Assembly (NCBI GenBank): GCA_902168115.1
Contig: CABHPB010000143.1
Location: 1-52,812 of the forward strand
Direction: 5' to 3'
From: an uncultured Methylopila sp.
GTDB lineage: Bacteria > Pseudomonadota > Alphaproteobacteria > Rhizobiales > Methylopilaceae
Length of the DNA: 52,812 nucleotides
Position numbers and translations under genes: made by a program. The notes below the pieces were generated by a model. It did not search any database and had not been told where the DNA came from. It was given only the letters and a program-made list of their open reading frames with translations. Every line of letters begins with the position of its first letter. The stretch's first letter is position 1. Positions 18,337-27,747 of the stretch are shown here, one piece after another.

Positions 18337-18771
18337 ATGCACGTCACCATCAAGGACGCCGAAGCCGCCATCAAGAAGGCGATCGAGAAGGCGCGGGAGA
18401 TCGACACCTATATGTGCATCGCCGTGGTGGATTCGGGCGCGGACCTGAAGGCCTTCTACCGGATGGACGACGCCTGGGTCGGCTCGATCGACATCGCGAT
18501 CAAGAAGGCCAAGACGGCGGTGTTCTTCGGCATGCCGACGGGGGCGATCGGGGGATTGTCGCAGCCCGGCGGCCCGCTTTACGGCATCGAGCATTCCAAT
18601 GGCGGGCTGATCACCTTTCCCGGCGGGCTACCGATCGTCGACAAGGATGGGGTGATGATCGGCGCGATCGGCGTCAGCGGCTCCTCCGTCGAGAACGACC
18701 ATATCGTCGCGACGGCCGGGGCCGAGGCGCTCGGGTCGACCGAGCTTCCGGCGCATCCCTGGCGCACCTGA
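18337..18771 (+). CDS. GlcG/HbpS-family heme-binding-type protein
   Basis: A 144-residue small protein of the GlcG/HbpS family. Family signs are the N-terminal helix [17 protein letters not shown], the strand [34 protein letters not shown], and the glycine-rich C-terminal block [22 protein letters not shown]. Some family members bind heme or cobalamin or are found with glycolate or glycerol-diol genes; many are uncharacterised. No signal peptide is seen, so it is probably cytoplasmic. The ATG at 18337 follows GAGGA. It is divergent from the ELM1-family gene, and a stable hairpin lies just after its stop. Confidence 0.88.
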   Translation: MHVTIKDAEAAIKKAIEKAREIDTYMCIAVVDSGADLKAFYRMDDAWVGSIDIAIKKAKTAVFFGMPTGAIGGLSQPGGPLYGIEHSNGGLITFPGGLPIVDKDGVMIGAIGVSGSSVENDHIVATAGAEALGSTELPAHPWRT

Positions 18772-18780
18772 GCGAGCGCG

Positions 18781-18811
18781 CCGCGCGTTCGGGCTTGATC
18801 CGGACGCGCGG
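18781..18811 (+). terminator. Hairpin after the GlcG/HbpS-like gene
   Basis: A 12-bp stem with one G-T pair (CCGCGCGTTCGG / CCGGACGCGCGG) and a 7-base loop begins nine bases after the stop at 18771. It lacks a T-run, so it may be a weak terminator or mRNA 3'-end structure. Confidence 0.4.
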
Positions 18812-18877
18812 CCGTGACTTGAAGGGCCGCGGTCGCCAAGGGCGGCCGCACGCGACCCGATCGAGAGAACCCGCTCC

Positions 18878-19279
18878 ATGCCCGACGTCCGCTCGATGTG
18901 CGCCATCGGCCTCCGGGGCCAGATGGGCCTCCATGGCGTGCTGCCCTGGGAGGGCAACACCGAGCCGGAGTTCGTCGCCGACGTCGCGCGCTTCTTCGAC
19001 ATGACCCGCGGCCATGTGCTGATCGCCGGCGAGAAGACCATCGGCGCGATCCCCGACTTCGCGCGCCACGACAGGACCCTGTTCGTCATCCGCCGCGACA
19101 TGCAGCCCGAAAAGGTGCTGGCGCAGTTTCCGGACCGGGTGGTGTTCATCGGCGGCGGCCCGGTCGCCTGGGGCGCCTACGCGCCCTTCATCCGCCACTG
19201 GGACATCAACCGCCTGCCTTATGACGGGGAGGCCGACCGCTGGTTTGACCCGCAATGGCTCACGGCCGGCGGGCATTGA
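18878..19279 (+). CDS. Short dihydrofolate reductase-like protein
   Basis: A 133-residue protein that reads as a shortened dihydrofolate reductase. It has CAIGLRGQMGLHGVLPWEG (the DHFR N-terminal strand and LPW), GHVLIAGEKTIGAIPDF (matching the MGRkTfesip block), FVIRR and VVFIGGGPVAWGAYAPF (the GG motif binding NADPH). It ends with LPYDGEADRWFDP, like the DHFR C-terminal gDt.FP. True DHFRs are about 155-170 residues. Loops between these blocks are trimmed here and the acidic substrate-binding residue after LPW is not clearly aligned, so activity on dihydrofolate is uncertain. It is convergent with an AT-rich orphan gene. Confidence 0.75.
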   Translation: MPDVRSMCAIGLRGQMGLHGVLPWEGNTEPEFVADVARFFDMTRGHVLIAGEKTIGAIPDFARHDRTLFVIRRDMQPEKVLAQFPDRVVFIGGGPVAWGAYAPFIRHWDINRLPYDGEADRWFDPQWLTAGGH

Positions 19280-19287
19280 CGCCAAAG

Positions 19288-19689
19288 TTAATCTGATACC
19301 GAATTATTCAAGAATGATAAGACGTCTCCACTAGGTTGAGTGATCCTAGAGATCGTATTTATCTGCGATCTCGTGACTCTTATTATCGAGCTGACATCTG
19401 AAGGGTTTATTATTTTAATTTTCAGTATCGACTTGGCGTTCGACAGCAACCACGCGCGACCTCGCTCGGTCTCTATGCCCACAGCGTAGCTAGAGCCGAT
19501 CTTTATGATCTTAAGCCCATCGATATTCTCCGCTTCAGTCGCGCGGGCCTTGGCGCTCTGGAGCTCGGACCACTCGCCGTAGTTGGCGAGTTCACCCTCC
19601 CTCGGAGGCCAAGATATCGATAGAAGCGCGCCGAGCACTACGTTTAGCGTCAATGAAAGGCCGATAAGCAAACGGCCGGTCTTGCCCAT
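19288..19689 (-). CDS. AT-rich orphan gene, membrane-anchored protein
   Basis: A 133-residue protein of unknown family. It has a hydrophobic N-terminal segment (about residues 7-28, LLIGLSLTLNVVLGALLSIS) that works as a signal anchor, followed by about 105 residues that would face the periplasm. That part is rich in Ile, Ser and Asn (KIIKIGSSYAVGIETERG, KIKIINPSDVSSII). AGGA lies about eight bases before the ATG at 19689; the frame extends to 19758 but adds a poor leader. Its base composition is much lower in GC than every neighbouring gene, a sign of recent acquisition. It lies between convergent DHFR-like and co-directional FUSC genes. I do not recognise a domain. Confidence 0.7.
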   Translation of the reverse strand: MGKTGRLLIGLSLTLNVVLGALLSISWPPREGELANYGEWSELQSAKARATEAENIDGLKIIKIGSSYAVGIETERGRAWLLSNAKSILKIKIINPSDVSSIIRVTRSQINTISRITQPSGDVLSFLNNSVSD

Positions 19690-19759
19690 ATGTGTTCCTG
19701 CTAACTGCTGTGGTCTGTCCCGAGGACCGGACGTTGGGTCTCGGGCAAGGTGGCGCAAT

Positions 19760-20827
19760 TCACTCCGCTAGCGCTTGAATCTGCGTCGCCTCGCCGAGCC
19801 GGTCGGCGAGGTCGAACAGGTTGCCGCTGAGGTTCCTCAGCGCGAAGACGAGGCCGATTGTCGGCACCGCGTCGGCGACCTCGACATGTTCGGCCTCCGC
19901 CTCGTCGCCGAGATGGACGACCGCCTCGTCGAGCGCCGCGCGGCGATCCATGACCTCCTCGCGCGCGGCCAAGGGGTCGCGGCCCTCCGCAAGCGCCGAG
20001 AGCAGGTCGGCGCAGGCGAGGATCAGCGCGTCAGCCGTCGGGCCTATGACCTGCCGGGCCGCGTCGGGCGCGGCCGACAGCGCGCGCTCCATGGCGACCG
20101 CGTCGTTGCGCACCCGCCACAGCGTGCGCGACAGAGCCGAGCGCGCCTCCGCCGCTGCGCGGGCGCCGGGGGCCTTGCGGGCGTCGGCGACGGTCTTCTC
20201 GAAGGCGGCGAGCTTGCGGCGGATGGAGTCCTGCACGCCGAGGAGCAGGTGCGCCGCCTCCGCCTCGCGCCGCCGTCCCGGCGCGCCGCGCAGCAATGTC
20301 GCGAGCTCGCCGGCGATGACCTTCGCCTCGCGGGCGATGTCGCGGTCGAGCCGGTTCGGGAACACCAGGAAGGTGGCGGCGACGCCGACCATGCAGCCAA
20401 GGGTCACCTCGAGCACGCGCTCGATGGCGATCGTCAGCTGGTTCGGCTGGCCGGCGGTCGCGACCAGCAGGATCGCGGCCGTGACGGGCGCGAGCTTGAG
20501 GCTCGGCCGTCCTGCGGCGGCGAAGGCGAGGCCGGCCGTCACGACCGTGAGGGTGACCGAGGTCGTCAGCAGCGAGTGGGGGTGCAGGTAGGCGGCGAGG
20601 CCGCCAACGACGGCCCCGACGACGGTGCCGATCGCGCGCTCCTGCGCCGCAGCCAGGGTGCCGCCGACCGAGGCCTGCACCACCATCAGCGCCGAGATCA
20701 CGCTCCAGTAGCCCTGCGGCAGGTTGAGCAGCGTCGCGAGCACGAAGGCGCCGCAGGTCGCCGCGGCGACCCTCGCGGCGAGGCGCATGTCGGCGGCGTG
20801 GCGGTCCGGCAGGCTGAACCGCATCAC
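19760..20827 (-). CDS. FUSC-family membrane protein (aromatic acid or fusaric acid exporter-like)
   Basis: A 355-residue inner-membrane protein. The first half contains about six hydrophobic segments, starting [18 protein letters not shown], and the FUSC hallmark [31 protein letters not shown]. The second half is soluble, with long charged helices. Family members export aromatic acids such as p-hydroxybenzoate or fusaric acid, usually with a membrane-fusion partner; none is next door, so this may be a half-size stand-alone form. It starts at GTG (20827), seven bases after GGAGG, overlapping the YcxB-like stop by four bases; ATG at 20824 is an alternative. Confidence 0.85.
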   Translation of the reverse strand: MMRFSLPDRHAADMRLAARVAAATCGAFVLATLLNLPQGYWSVISALMVVQASVGGTLAAAQERAIGTVVGAVVGGLAAYLHPHSLLTTSVTLTVVTAGLAFAAAGRPSLKLAPVTAAILLVATAGQPNQLTIAIERVLEVTLGCMVGVAATFLVFPNRLDRDIAREAKVIAGELATLLRGAPGRRREAEAAHLLLGVQDSIRRKLAAFEKTVADARKAPGARAAAEARSALSRTLWRVRNDAVAMERALSAAPDAARQVIGPTADALILACADLLSALAEGRDPLAAREEVMDRRAALDEAVVHLGDEAEAEHVEVADAVPTIGLVFALRNLSGNLFDLADRLGEATQIQALAE

Positions 20828-21363
20828 CTCTTGCCCTCCGGCGAACCGGGGCGTCCCGCTCGCTCACGAAGAATGGCCAGCGTGTCGGACGGGACTCCCT
20901 CGAGGGGGATGAGAAAGAACTGGTTTTTGGCGAGGAACACCATCCACACCTGCGGCGTCGTCCAGATCTCGGAAATCGTCGACCACCGGATCGCGGCCTC
21001 GCCGTCCTCGGCCTTTATCCTGAGAACGTCCGGATAGAGCTCGAAGCGCGCCTGCGGCTCGTTCATGCGGCGAAAGCGGCCGACCGTGTTCGCGAAATGC
21101 GCGCGCCAGCCGATCGCGAGCATCAGGATCGGAAGCGCGGCGACTGCGCCGAACAAGCCGAGATGCCACGACCGGTCTCCGGTCGCCGCCAGCCAGGCCG
21201 TCAGGGCCGCCATCGCGGCGCCTGTGATCCAGAGCGGCTTGTTCTCGATCACGAAGCGACGCCAGACATAGGTCCGCACGGCCGCCTTCGCGATCGCCTC
21301 GGTGTATCTGACGGTGAAGCTGCGCTCCGGCTCCAAGAGGGGCGTCCTCGATTGGGAAGGCAT
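20824..21363 (-). CDS. YcxB-like membrane protein
   Basis: A 179-residue protein with two adjacent hydrophobic segments ([18 protein letters not shown] and [19 protein letters not shown]). They are followed by a soluble C-terminal domain containing [28 protein letters not shown] and [13 protein letters not shown], the pattern of the YcxB-like domain. The function of that family is not known. The ATG at 21363 is chosen because it removes an atypical leader; no strong ribosome site is seen, so the start is uncertain. It overlaps the FUSC gene start by four bases, implying joint expression. It is divergent from miaB. Confidence 0.8.
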   Translation of the reverse strand: MPSQSRTPLLEPERSFTVRYTEAIAKAAVRTYVWRRFVIENKPLWITGAAMAALTAWLAATGDRSWHLGLFGAVAALPILMLAIGWRAHFANTVGRFRRMNEPQARFELYPDVLRIKAEDGEAAIRWSTISEIWTTPQVWMVFLAKNQFFLIPLEGVPSDTLAILRERAGRPGSPEGKR

Positions 21364-21531
21364 GGCAAATGCCGCGACGGCGCGCCCAGGACAAGCGCCT
21401 GTCATCCCGTGCAAGCGTCTATCCCGCCCCGCGAGAGCCCGGCGCTATTCTCTCTGATGCCGTTTCGGGTTAAGGCTGGGGCGGTCGCCGAAGCACGGCG
21501 TCCCGCGCCCGAAGCCCGCAAACAGCCCCGT

Positions 21532-22914
21532 ATGACGGTCCGTACCCCAAAGCTCTTCGTCAGGTCCTACGGCTGTCAGATGAACGTCTATGACGCCGAG
21601 CGCATGGCGGACGCGCTCGCGCCGGACGGCTACGCTTCGACGGACAGCGCGGAAGACGCCGACCTCATCGTCCTCAACACCTGCCACATCCGCGAGAAGG
21701 CGGCCGAGAAGGTCTATTCCGAGCTCGGCCGCATCCGGAAGATGGGCGAGGAGCTCGGCCGCAAGCCGCTGGTCGCGGTCGCCGGCTGCGTCGCGCAGGC
21801 CGAGGGCGCGGAGATCATGAAGCGCGCGCCGGTGGTCGACCTCGTCGTCGGCCCGCAGAGCTACCAGCGCCTGCCCGAGCTCGTGCGGAAGGCGCAGGCG
21901 GGGCAGAAGCCGGTCGACACCGACTTCGCCGTCGAGGAGAAGTTCTCGAGCCTCGCCATGCCGGCCAAGCCGCTCGCGACGCGGGGCGTGACCGCCTTCG
22001 TCACGGTGCAGGAGGGCTGCGACAAGTTCTGCTCGTTCTGCGTCGTTCCCTACACCCGCGGCGCCGAGGCCTCGCGGCCTGTCGCGCAGATCGTCGCCGA
22101 GACCGAGCGGCTGGTCGCGCAGGGCGTGCGCGAAGTCACGCTGCTCGGACAGAACATCGACGCCTATCATGGCGAGGGCCCGGACGGGCGCGACTGGACG
22201 CTGGCGCGCCTGCTGCTGCGCCTGGCGGAGATCGAGGGGCTCGCCCGGCTGCGCTACACCACGAGCCATCCGCGCGACTTCGGCGACGACCTGATCGTCG
22301 CCCATCGCGACTGCGACAAGCTGATGCCGTATCTGCACCTGCCGGTGCAGTCGGGCTCGGACCGCATCCTCAAGGCCATGAACCGCCGCCACACCGCGGC
22401 GGACTACCTCAAGCTGATCGACCGCATCCGCGACGCGCGGCCGGACCTCGCGCTGTCGGGCGACTTCATCGTCGGCTTCCCCGGCGAGACGGACGACGAC
22501 TTCGAGGCGACGATGCGCATCGTCGACGCCGCCGACTACGCCAGCGCCTTCACCTTCAAATACAGCCCGCGGCCCGGCACGCCGGCGGCCGAGCGAGAGG
22601 CGCAGGTTTCCGAAGCCGTGAAGGCGGAGCGGCTGCAGCGCCTGCAGGCCCGCATCACAGAGCGGCAGGTCGCGTTCCAGCGCTCGCTGGTCGGGCGCCG
22701 CATCGACGTGCTGGTCGAGCGCGCGGGCCGCCATCCCGGCCAGATGGCCGGCCGTTCGCCCTATCTTTCTCCGGTCCAGATCGAGGGATCGACCGCCGCC
22801 GTCGGCGAAGTCGTCCCGGTCGAGGTCACCGGCTCCGGCGCCAACAGCCTGTTCGCCGCGCCTGCGGGCGGCGCGCGCGAGGACGTTCGCATGCTCGCGG
22901 AGGCGACTGCTTGA
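21532..22914 (+). CDS. miaB: tRNA-2-methylthio-N6-dimethylallyladenosine synthase MiaB
   Basis: A 460-residue radical-SAM methylthiotransferase modifying adenosine 37 of tRNAs reading UNN codons. The N-terminal UPF0004 domain carries its three cluster cysteines in [16 protein letters not shown] and AGCVAQ. The radical-SAM cluster is GCDKFCSFC, cysteines 163, 167 and 170. Later blocks [25 protein letters not shown] and [13 protein letters not shown] are typical, and the C terminus is the TRAM domain. The ATG at 21532 gives the standard N terminus, although its ribosome site is weak and an upstream ATG near 21457 exists. The stop overlaps the phoH start. Confidence 0.97.
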   Translation: MTVRTPKLFVRSYGCQMNVYDAERMADALAPDGYASTDSAEDADLIVLNTCHIREKAAEKVYSELGRIRKMGEELGRKPLVAVAGCVAQAEGAEIMKRAPVVDLVVGPQSYQRLPELVRKAQAGQKPVDTDFAVEEKFSSLAMPAKPLATRGVTAFVTVQEGCDKFCSFCVVPYTRGAEASRPVAQIVAETERLVAQGVREVTLLGQNIDAYHGEGPDGRDWTLARLLLRLAEIEGLARLRYTTSHPRDFGDDLIVAHRDCDKLMPYLHLPVQSGSDRILKAMNRRHTAADYLKLIDRIRDARPDLALSGDFIVGFPGETDDDFEATMRIVDAADYASAFTFKYSPRPGTPAAEREAQVSEAVKAERLQRLQARITERQVAFQRSLVGRRIDVLVERAGRHPGQMAGRSPYLSPVQIEGSTAAVGEVVPVEVTGSGANSLFAAPAGGAREDVRMLAEATA

Positions 22915-23978
22915 ACGCAGAGTCCAACGTCCGGGGTTTCGATCCCTTGAGGAGCGGCGCGGGCCAGACCCGCAAGCCCGGCTTCGCGCGGCCTGTCGAG
23001 GCTTCGCCGGCCGAGGTCACCATGGCTTTCGAGGACAACAGGCATGCCTCGAGCCTGTTCGGGAGCCACGACCAGAACCTCGCCTTCCTCGAGCGGCGGC
23101 TCGGGGTCGAGGCTACGGTGCGCGGCAACATGGTCGCGATCCGCGGCCCGGCGGACGCCTGCCAGCAGGCCAAGAAGGTGCTGGAGAGCCTTTACGACCG
23201 GGTCAAGCGCGGCGAACAGGTCGCGCTCGGCGACGTCGACGGCGCGATCCGGATGACGGTGAGCCAGGGCTCGCTGTTCCCGGCCGACGGCGAGCCGGCG
23301 CGGCCGGGCTTCGCCCAAGTCTCGACGCGCAAGAAGACGATCGTCGCCCGCACCGCCGCGCAGGACGCCTACATGCGCGCGCTCGCCCGGCACGAGCTGG
23401 TCTTCGCGACCGGCCCCGCCGGCACCGGCAAGACCTACATCGCGGTCGCCTGGGCCGCGGCGCTGATCGAGCGCGGCGAGGCCGACCGGATCATCCTGTC
23501 GCGTCCGGCGGTCGAGGCCGGCGAGCGGCTCGGCTTCCTGCCGGGCGACATGAAGGAGAAGGTCGACCCGTATCTTCGCCCGCTCTACGACGCGCTCTAT
23601 GACGTGATGCCGCCCGAAAAGGTCGAGCGCGGCATGACGTCCGGCATGATCGAGATCGCTCCGCTCGCCTTCATGCGCGGCCGCACCCTCGCCAACGCAA
23701 TCGTGCTGCTCGACGAGGCCCAGAACACCTCGTCGATGCAGATGAAGATGTTTCTCACCCGTCTCGGCGAGAACAGCCGCATGATCATCACCGGCGATCC
23801 GACCCAGATCGACCTGCCTCCGGGCCAGGTTTCGGGCCTCGCCGAGGCGATCGGCCTGCTGGAAAACGTCGAAGGTGTCGGCGTCTCGCGCTTTTCCGCG
23901 CAGGACGTGGTGCGTCACGAGCTTGTCGCGCGTATCGTGCGTGCATACGAAAGCGCTCATCCGAGCCCCAACCCATGA
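22911..23978 (+). CDS. PhoH-family ATPase
   Basis: A 355-residue PhoH-like P-loop protein, an ATPase probably acting in RNA metabolism, consistent with its place beside ybeY. The N-terminal part is a KH-like RNA-binding region; the ATPase domain has Walker A GPAGTGKT (about 162-169) and Walker B-like IVLLDEAQN, then [13 protein letters not shown]. It starts at TTG, whose bases overlap the miaB stop (TTGA), with GGAGG seven bases upstream. The miaB-phoH-ybeY-corC-lnt order is widespread in proteobacteria. Length is normal for the PhoH/PhoL group. Confidence 0.95.
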   Translation: MNAESNVRGFDPLRSGAGQTRKPGFARPVEASPAEVTMAFEDNRHASSLFGSHDQNLAFLERRLGVEATVRGNMVAIRGPADACQQAKKVLESLYDRVKRGEQVALGDVDGAIRMTVSQGSLFPADGEPARPGFAQVSTRKKTIVARTAAQDAYMRALARHELVFATGPAGTGKTYIAVAWAAALIERGEADRIILSRPAVEAGERLGFLPGDMKEKVDPYLRPLYDALYDVMPPEKVERGMTSGMIEIAPLAFMRGRTLANAIVLLDEAQNTSSMQMKMFLTRLGENSRMIITGDPTQIDLPPGQVSGLAEAIGLLENVEGVGVSRFSAQDVVRHELVARIVRAYESAHPSPNP

Positions 23979-24011
23979 AAGGCCTGACGCGGCGCGCCGC
24001 GTGACCCGACG

Positions 24012-24521
24012 ATGAGCCCGGATCGATCTACCCCCGTCGCGCTCGAGACCGTGCGCGACTGCGAACTCTGGACACTCCTTCCCGACGCAGAGGCGACCGT
24101 CGCGGCCGCCGTCGCCGCCGTTTTCGCGGAGGCCGGGCTCGTGGCCCTTCCCGACGCCGAGCTCGCGGTCACGCTTTCTCACGACGAGAACGTTCGCATG
24201 CTCAATGCGAAGTGGCGGGGCAAGAATTCGGCCACCAATGTGCTGACTTTTCCGGCCTTTGGGCCGGACGAAACGGCCGACGCGCCGATGCTCGGCGACG
24301 TCATCCTCGCCTTCGAGACCGTCGAGCGCGAGGCGCGCGAAGAGGGCAAGGCGCTCTCCGACCACGTCTCCCATCTCGTCGTCCATGGCGTGCTGCACCT
24401 GTTCGGCTACGACCATCTCGACGACGACGAGGCCGAGGAGATGGAGGGCGTCGAGACACGGGCGCTCGCCCGCCTCGGGATCGCCGACCCTTACGCGGCC
24501 GACGCCGCTTCGGCCGCCTGA
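24012..24521 (+). CDS. ybeY: Endoribonuclease YbeY (16S rRNA maturation)
   Basis: A 169-residue zinc metalloribonuclease for 16S rRNA 3'-end processing and ribosome quality control. The zinc motif appears as HGVLHLFGYDH, and the earlier NVLTFPAF and LGDVILAFETVEREA blocks are typical. It lies 33 bases after phoH; that short gap contains a perfect 16-base GC palindrome (23987-24002) of unknown role. The C terminus is slightly extended with alanines. Confidence 0.97.
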   Translation: MSPDRSTPVALETVRDCELWTLLPDAEATVAAAVAAVFAEAGLVALPDAELAVTLSHDENVRMLNAKWRGKNSATNVLTFPAFGPDETADAPMLGDVILAFETVEREAREEGKALSDHVSHLVVHGVLHLFGYDHLDDDEAEEMEGVETRALARLGIADPYAADAASAA

Positions 24522-24526
24522 CCGCC

Positions 24527-25507
24527 ATGGCCAATCCAGACCGCCCCGCCAGACCCGGCGCCGCCTTCACCGCCGAGACCGATCCCCGCGACAACTGGCT
24601 CGAGAGGCTGCGCGTGTTCGTGGGCCTCGGCGCCCACCCGACCGCCCGCGAGGACGTCGCCGACGCGCTCGACGAGGACGACGACATGTCGCTCTCGGCG
24701 CAGGAGCGCGCGCTGCTGCGCAACGTGCTGGCGCTCAAGGGCACGCGCGTCGACGACGTCATGGTGCATCGGGCTGACATCGTCTCGATCTCCGAGGACG
24801 TTCCGCTCGGGCAGCTGTTGCTGTGCTTCGCCGAGGGCGGGCACTCGCGCCTGCCCGTCCATCAGGGCTCGCTCGACGAGCCGAAGGGCATGATCCACGT
24901 CAAGGACGCGCTCGCCTTGTTCGCGAAGGGCGCCAAGAGCGACGCGCACGCCTTCGATCCGAGCGCCGTCGATCTCGGCGCGCGCATCGCCGACTGCGAC
25001 CTGATCCGCCCGGTGATCTTCGCCCCGCCGTCGATGGCCGCGACCGATCTGCTGACCCGCATGCAGTCGATGCACGTCCACCTCGCGCTGGTGGTCGACG
25101 AGTATGGCGGCGTCGACGGCCTCGTGACGATCGAGGACCTCGTCGAGACCATCGTCGGCGACATCGAGGACGAGCATGACGACGAGGCCGCCGCGAGCAT
25201 CCGGCCGGACGGCGAGGGCGGCTTCATCGCCGACGCGCGCGCCCCGCTCGACGAGGTGGCGGAAGCGGTCGGGCCGAGCTTCGAGATCGCGCCCTACGAG
25301 GACGACGTCGACACGATCGGCGGCCTGGTGGTCACGCTCGCCGGCCGCGTCCCCACCCAGGGCGACGCGATCGAGGGCCCCGGCGGCCACATCCTGATGG
25401 TTCGGGCGGCGGACCCGCGGCGCGTGATCGAAGTGGGCATCGCCGGCGCGCCCGAGCGCGAGGGCGACGAATCGGATAGGCCCGGAGACGCCGCGGACGC
25501 GGCCTGA
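24527..25507 (+). CDS. Hemolysin/CorC-like CBS-domain protein
   Basis: A 326-residue cytoplasmic protein with two CBS domains (about 85-210) and a CorC_HlyC-type C-terminal domain (about 225-310). Visible motifs are LKGTRVDDVMVHRADIVSI at the start of CBS1, GHSRLPVHQGSLDEPKGMIHVKD, and LALVVDEYGGVDGLVTIEDL in CBS2. It lacks the N-terminal membrane domain of the larger CNNM-like relatives. Proteins like CorC are linked to magnesium or cobalt efflux, but direct evidence is limited. It begins five bases after the ybeY stop and is followed by lnt, as in many proteobacteria. Confidence 0.92.
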   Translation: MANPDRPARPGAAFTAETDPRDNWLERLRVFVGLGAHPTAREDVADALDEDDDMSLSAQERALLRNVLALKGTRVDDVMVHRADIVSISEDVPLGQLLLCFAEGGHSRLPVHQGSLDEPKGMIHVKDALALFAKGAKSDAHAFDPSAVDLGARIADCDLIRPVIFAPPSMAATDLLTRMQSMHVHLALVVDEYGGVDGLVTIEDLVETIVGDIEDEHDDEAAASIRPDGEGGFIADARAPLDEVAEAVGPSFEIAPYEDDVDTIGGLVVTLAGRVPTQGDAIEGPGGHILMVRAADPRRVIEVGIAGAPEREGDESDRPGDAADAA

Positions 25508-25530
25508 TCCCTCCCGCGCCGAGGCCCTGC

Positions 25531-27117
25531 ATGACACGACGGATCGAGGCTCTCGCGGCCCGCGTCACGCTCGCGCACGGCTGGCGCAGGAGCGTGACGG
25601 CGCTTGTGGCGGGCGCCGTCTCGGCGCTGGCCATGCCGCCCTTCTCGCTCTGGCCGATCCTTGCTCTGACCTTTCCGGTCGCGGTCTGGCTGATCGACGG
25701 CGCTTCGGGGGCGACGCGCCTGCGCAGCGCCATGTCGGCCGCCGGCGTCGGGTTCCTGTTCGGCTTCGGCTATTTCCTCGCGGGGCTGTGGTGGGTCGGC
25801 TCGGCCTTCCTGGTGGACGCCGCCGTGTTCGGCTGGCTGCTGCCCTTCGCGGTCGCCGGCCTTCCCGCGCTGCTCGCGATCTTCACCGCGGCGAGCTTCG
25901 CCTTCGCCCGGCTGCTCTGGCCGGCCGGCTGGCGACGGGTCGTCGCCTTCGCCCTCGCGCTCGGGCTCGGCGAGCTCCTGCGCGGGCATCTCTTTACCGG
26001 CTTTCCGTGGAACTCCTTCGGCTACGCTCTCGCCGACCAGATCTGGCTCGGCCAGTTCGCCTCGGTCATCGGCGTCGAGGGGTTGACCTATCTCTCGCTC
26101 GTGATCTTCGCGGCGCCGGCGGTTCTCGCGGACCAACGCCCGAGCCGCGCTCTGCTCGCCGCGGCCTGCGCAACGCTCGCGGCGCTCGCCGTCTTCGGCG
26201 CGACCCGCCTCGCGACGTCGCCGACCGAGTTCGACCAGCGCGTCAGCCTGCGGATCCTCCAGCCGGAGATCCCGCAGGACATCAAGTCACAGGACAGCGC
26301 CCGCGACACCATCATGGACGCCTACGTGTCGCTGACCGACGAGGCGAAGGGCCCGGAGCATCGCGGGTTCGCCGACGCGGGGCTGGTCGTATGGCCCGAA
26401 TCCGCCTTCCCCTTCCTGCTGTCGCGCACGCCGGACGCGCTCGCCCGCATCGGCGAGAGCCTCGCGCCGGGCACCGCGCTCGCGACGGGATCGGTGCGCG
26501 GCGAGCGCCGGCCGGACGGCTCGGGCGAGGCCGACTTCTGGAATTCGCTGCATCTCGTCGGCGACGACGGCGCGATCCTGTCGACCTACGACAAGATCCA
26601 CCTCGTGCCGTTCGGCGAGTACCTGCCGTTCCAGTCCTTCCTGGAGTCGCTCGGGCTTGAGGTGATCACGCGCCAGCGCGGCGGCTTTGCCTCCGGCGAG
26701 CGCCGCGCCGTCATCGCCTTGCCGCAGGGGCCGCGCTTCCGCCCCCTGATCTGCTACGAGGCGATCTTTCCCGAGGAGGTGGCCGGCGACGAGCGGCCCG
26801 ACTTCCTGCTCAACGTCACCAACGACGCGTGGTTCGGCCATACGCCCGGACCCTATCAGCACGCGGCGCAGGCGCGCGTGCGGACCATCGAGCAGGGCCT
26901 GCCCATGGTGCGCTCCGCCAATGGCGGGATCTCGTCGATCGTCGATCCGTACGGCCGCGTGATCGCCTCCGCCGCTCTCGGCGAGAGGGGCGTGGTGGAC
27001 GGGGTCCTTCCCAAGCCGCTGCACGAAACAGTTTTCACTGCGACGAATGGTCGACTCCATCTGTTTTTGCCGGTCGGCTTTTTCATTCTGCTAGGCATCC
27101 GCCGGAGACGTGTATAA
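25531..27117 (+). CDS. lnt: Apolipoprotein N-acyltransferase
   Basis: A 528-residue inner-membrane enzyme that adds the third acyl chain to lipoproteins. The first half has about six to seven transmembrane segments. The second half is a periplasmic nitrilase-like domain with the catalytic triad visible: E290 in VVWPESAFPF, K355 in TYDKIHLVPFGEYLP, and C408 in ICYEAIFPE. The C terminus ends in one more membrane helix (LFLPVGFFILLGI). Length is usual. It closes the miaB-phoH-ybeY-corC-lnt run; a separate regulator begins 100 bases later. Confidence 0.97.
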   Translation: MTRRIEALAARVTLAHGWRRSVTALVAGAVSALAMPPFSLWPILALTFPVAVWLIDGASGATRLRSAMSAAGVGFLFGFGYFLAGLWWVGSAFLVDAAVFGWLLPFAVAGLPALLAIFTAASFAFARLLWPAGWRRVVAFALALGLGELLRGHLFTGFPWNSFGYALADQIWLGQFASVIGVEGLTYLSLVIFAAPAVLADQRPSRALLAAACATLAALAVFGATRLATSPTEFDQRVSLRILQPEIPQDIKSQDSARDTIMDAYVSLTDEAKGPEHRGFADAGLVVWPESAFPFLLSRTPDALARIGESLAPGTALATGSVRGERRPDGSGEADFWNSLHLVGDDGAILSTYDKIHLVPFGEYLPFQSFLESLGLEVITRQRGGFASGERRAVIALPQGPRFRPLICYEAIFPEEVAGDERPDFLLNVTNDAWFGHTPGPYQHAAQARVRTIEQGLPMVRSANGGISSIVDPYGRVIASAALGERGVVDGVLPKPLHETVFTATNGRLHLFLPVGFFILLGIRRRRV

Positions 27118-27127
27118 GTCCATGACT

Positions 27128-27143
27128 TCATCCATTTGGATGA
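27128..27143. promoter_or_regulatory. Palindrome upstream of the XRE regulator gene
   Basis: TCATCC and GGATGA flank ATTT in an AT-rich gap between lnt and the XRE-family gene. It may be an operator for that regulator's own gene or a small hairpin at the lnt 3' end. There is no T-run to support a terminator. Confidence 0.3.
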
Positions 27144-27220
27144 GTGATCAGGACTTTTAGGTAAGAAGGTTTGGCGCGGCTCAGCTGGGGGGCGTTGCGG
27201 CGCATCTCGAGGAGATCTCA

Positions 27221-27634
27221 ATGATCAAAAAAACGCCCAACCCGGTCGACTCTCACGTCGGCAGCCGGGTGCGGATGCGTCGCGTGCTTATTGGAATGAG
27301 CCAGGAGAAGCTCGGGGAAGCTCTCGGCATCACCTTCCAGCAGATCCAGAAGTACGAGAAGGGCACCAACCGGATCGGCGCAAGCCGCATGCAGCAGATC
27401 GCGACCGTCATGGGCGTGCCGGTCTCCTACTTCTTCGACGACGCGCCGGGCGGCGACGCCAAGGCCAAGGGCTTCGGCGAGAGCGCGGGTTCCGACTACG
27501 TCGTCGACTTCCTCACGACGGCGGAAGGTCTCCAGCTCAACAAGTCGTTTGTGAAAATCTCCGACGCCAAGGTCCGCCGGAAGGTCGTCGAACTTGTCTC
27601 CGCGCTCGCTGACCGCGACGGCAAGACGGTTTGA
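27221..27634 (+). CDS. XRE-family transcriptional regulator
   Basis: A 137-residue DNA-binding protein. The N-terminal helix-turn-helix covers about residues 14-70, with GMSQEKLGEALGITFQQIQK as helices 2-3 and the conserved YEKGTNRI after it. The C-terminal half (DYVVDFLTTAEGLQLNKSF, VRRKVVELVSAL) is a conserved extension seen in related alphaproteobacterial regulators. GAGGAG lies seven bases before the ATG. Highly similar proteins precede metK in several Hyphomicrobiales genomes as far as I recall; whether it controls metK is unproven. Confidence 0.93.
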   Translation: MIKKTPNPVDSHVGSRVRMRRVLIGMSQEKLGEALGITFQQIQKYEKGTNRIGASRMQQIATVMGVPVSYFFDDAPGGDAKAKGFGESAGSDYVVDFLTTAEGLQLNKSFVKISDAKVRRKVVELVSALADRDGKTV

Positions 27635-27692
27635 CGCCAAGACGGCCTGCGGCGCCCGCGCGCATTGACCGCCGACTGAGCATTTGCGAAGA

Positions 27693-27720
27693 GATATCGT
27701 TCGCTAAACCGAACGATATC
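27693..27720. promoter_or_regulatory. Perfect 11-bp palindrome upstream of metK
   Basis: GATATCGTTCG and its exact reverse complement CGAACGATATC flank CTAAAC, ending 27 bases before the metK start. The site is AT-rich against its surroundings. It is symmetrical enough for a dimeric repressor; ArsR-type regulators of the methionine/S-adenosylhomocysteine cycle (SahR) are one candidate. It could also form an RNA hairpin. No T-run follows. Confidence 0.6.
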
Positions 27721-27747
27721 GTCGCTGTTCCGATCGGGGAGGCCTGA

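Noticed and set aside
27635-27747. SAM or SAH riboswitch upstream of metK
   Set aside because: I could not match the conserved cores of SAM-I, SAM-II or SAH elements; the visible structure is a simple palindrome better read as an operator.
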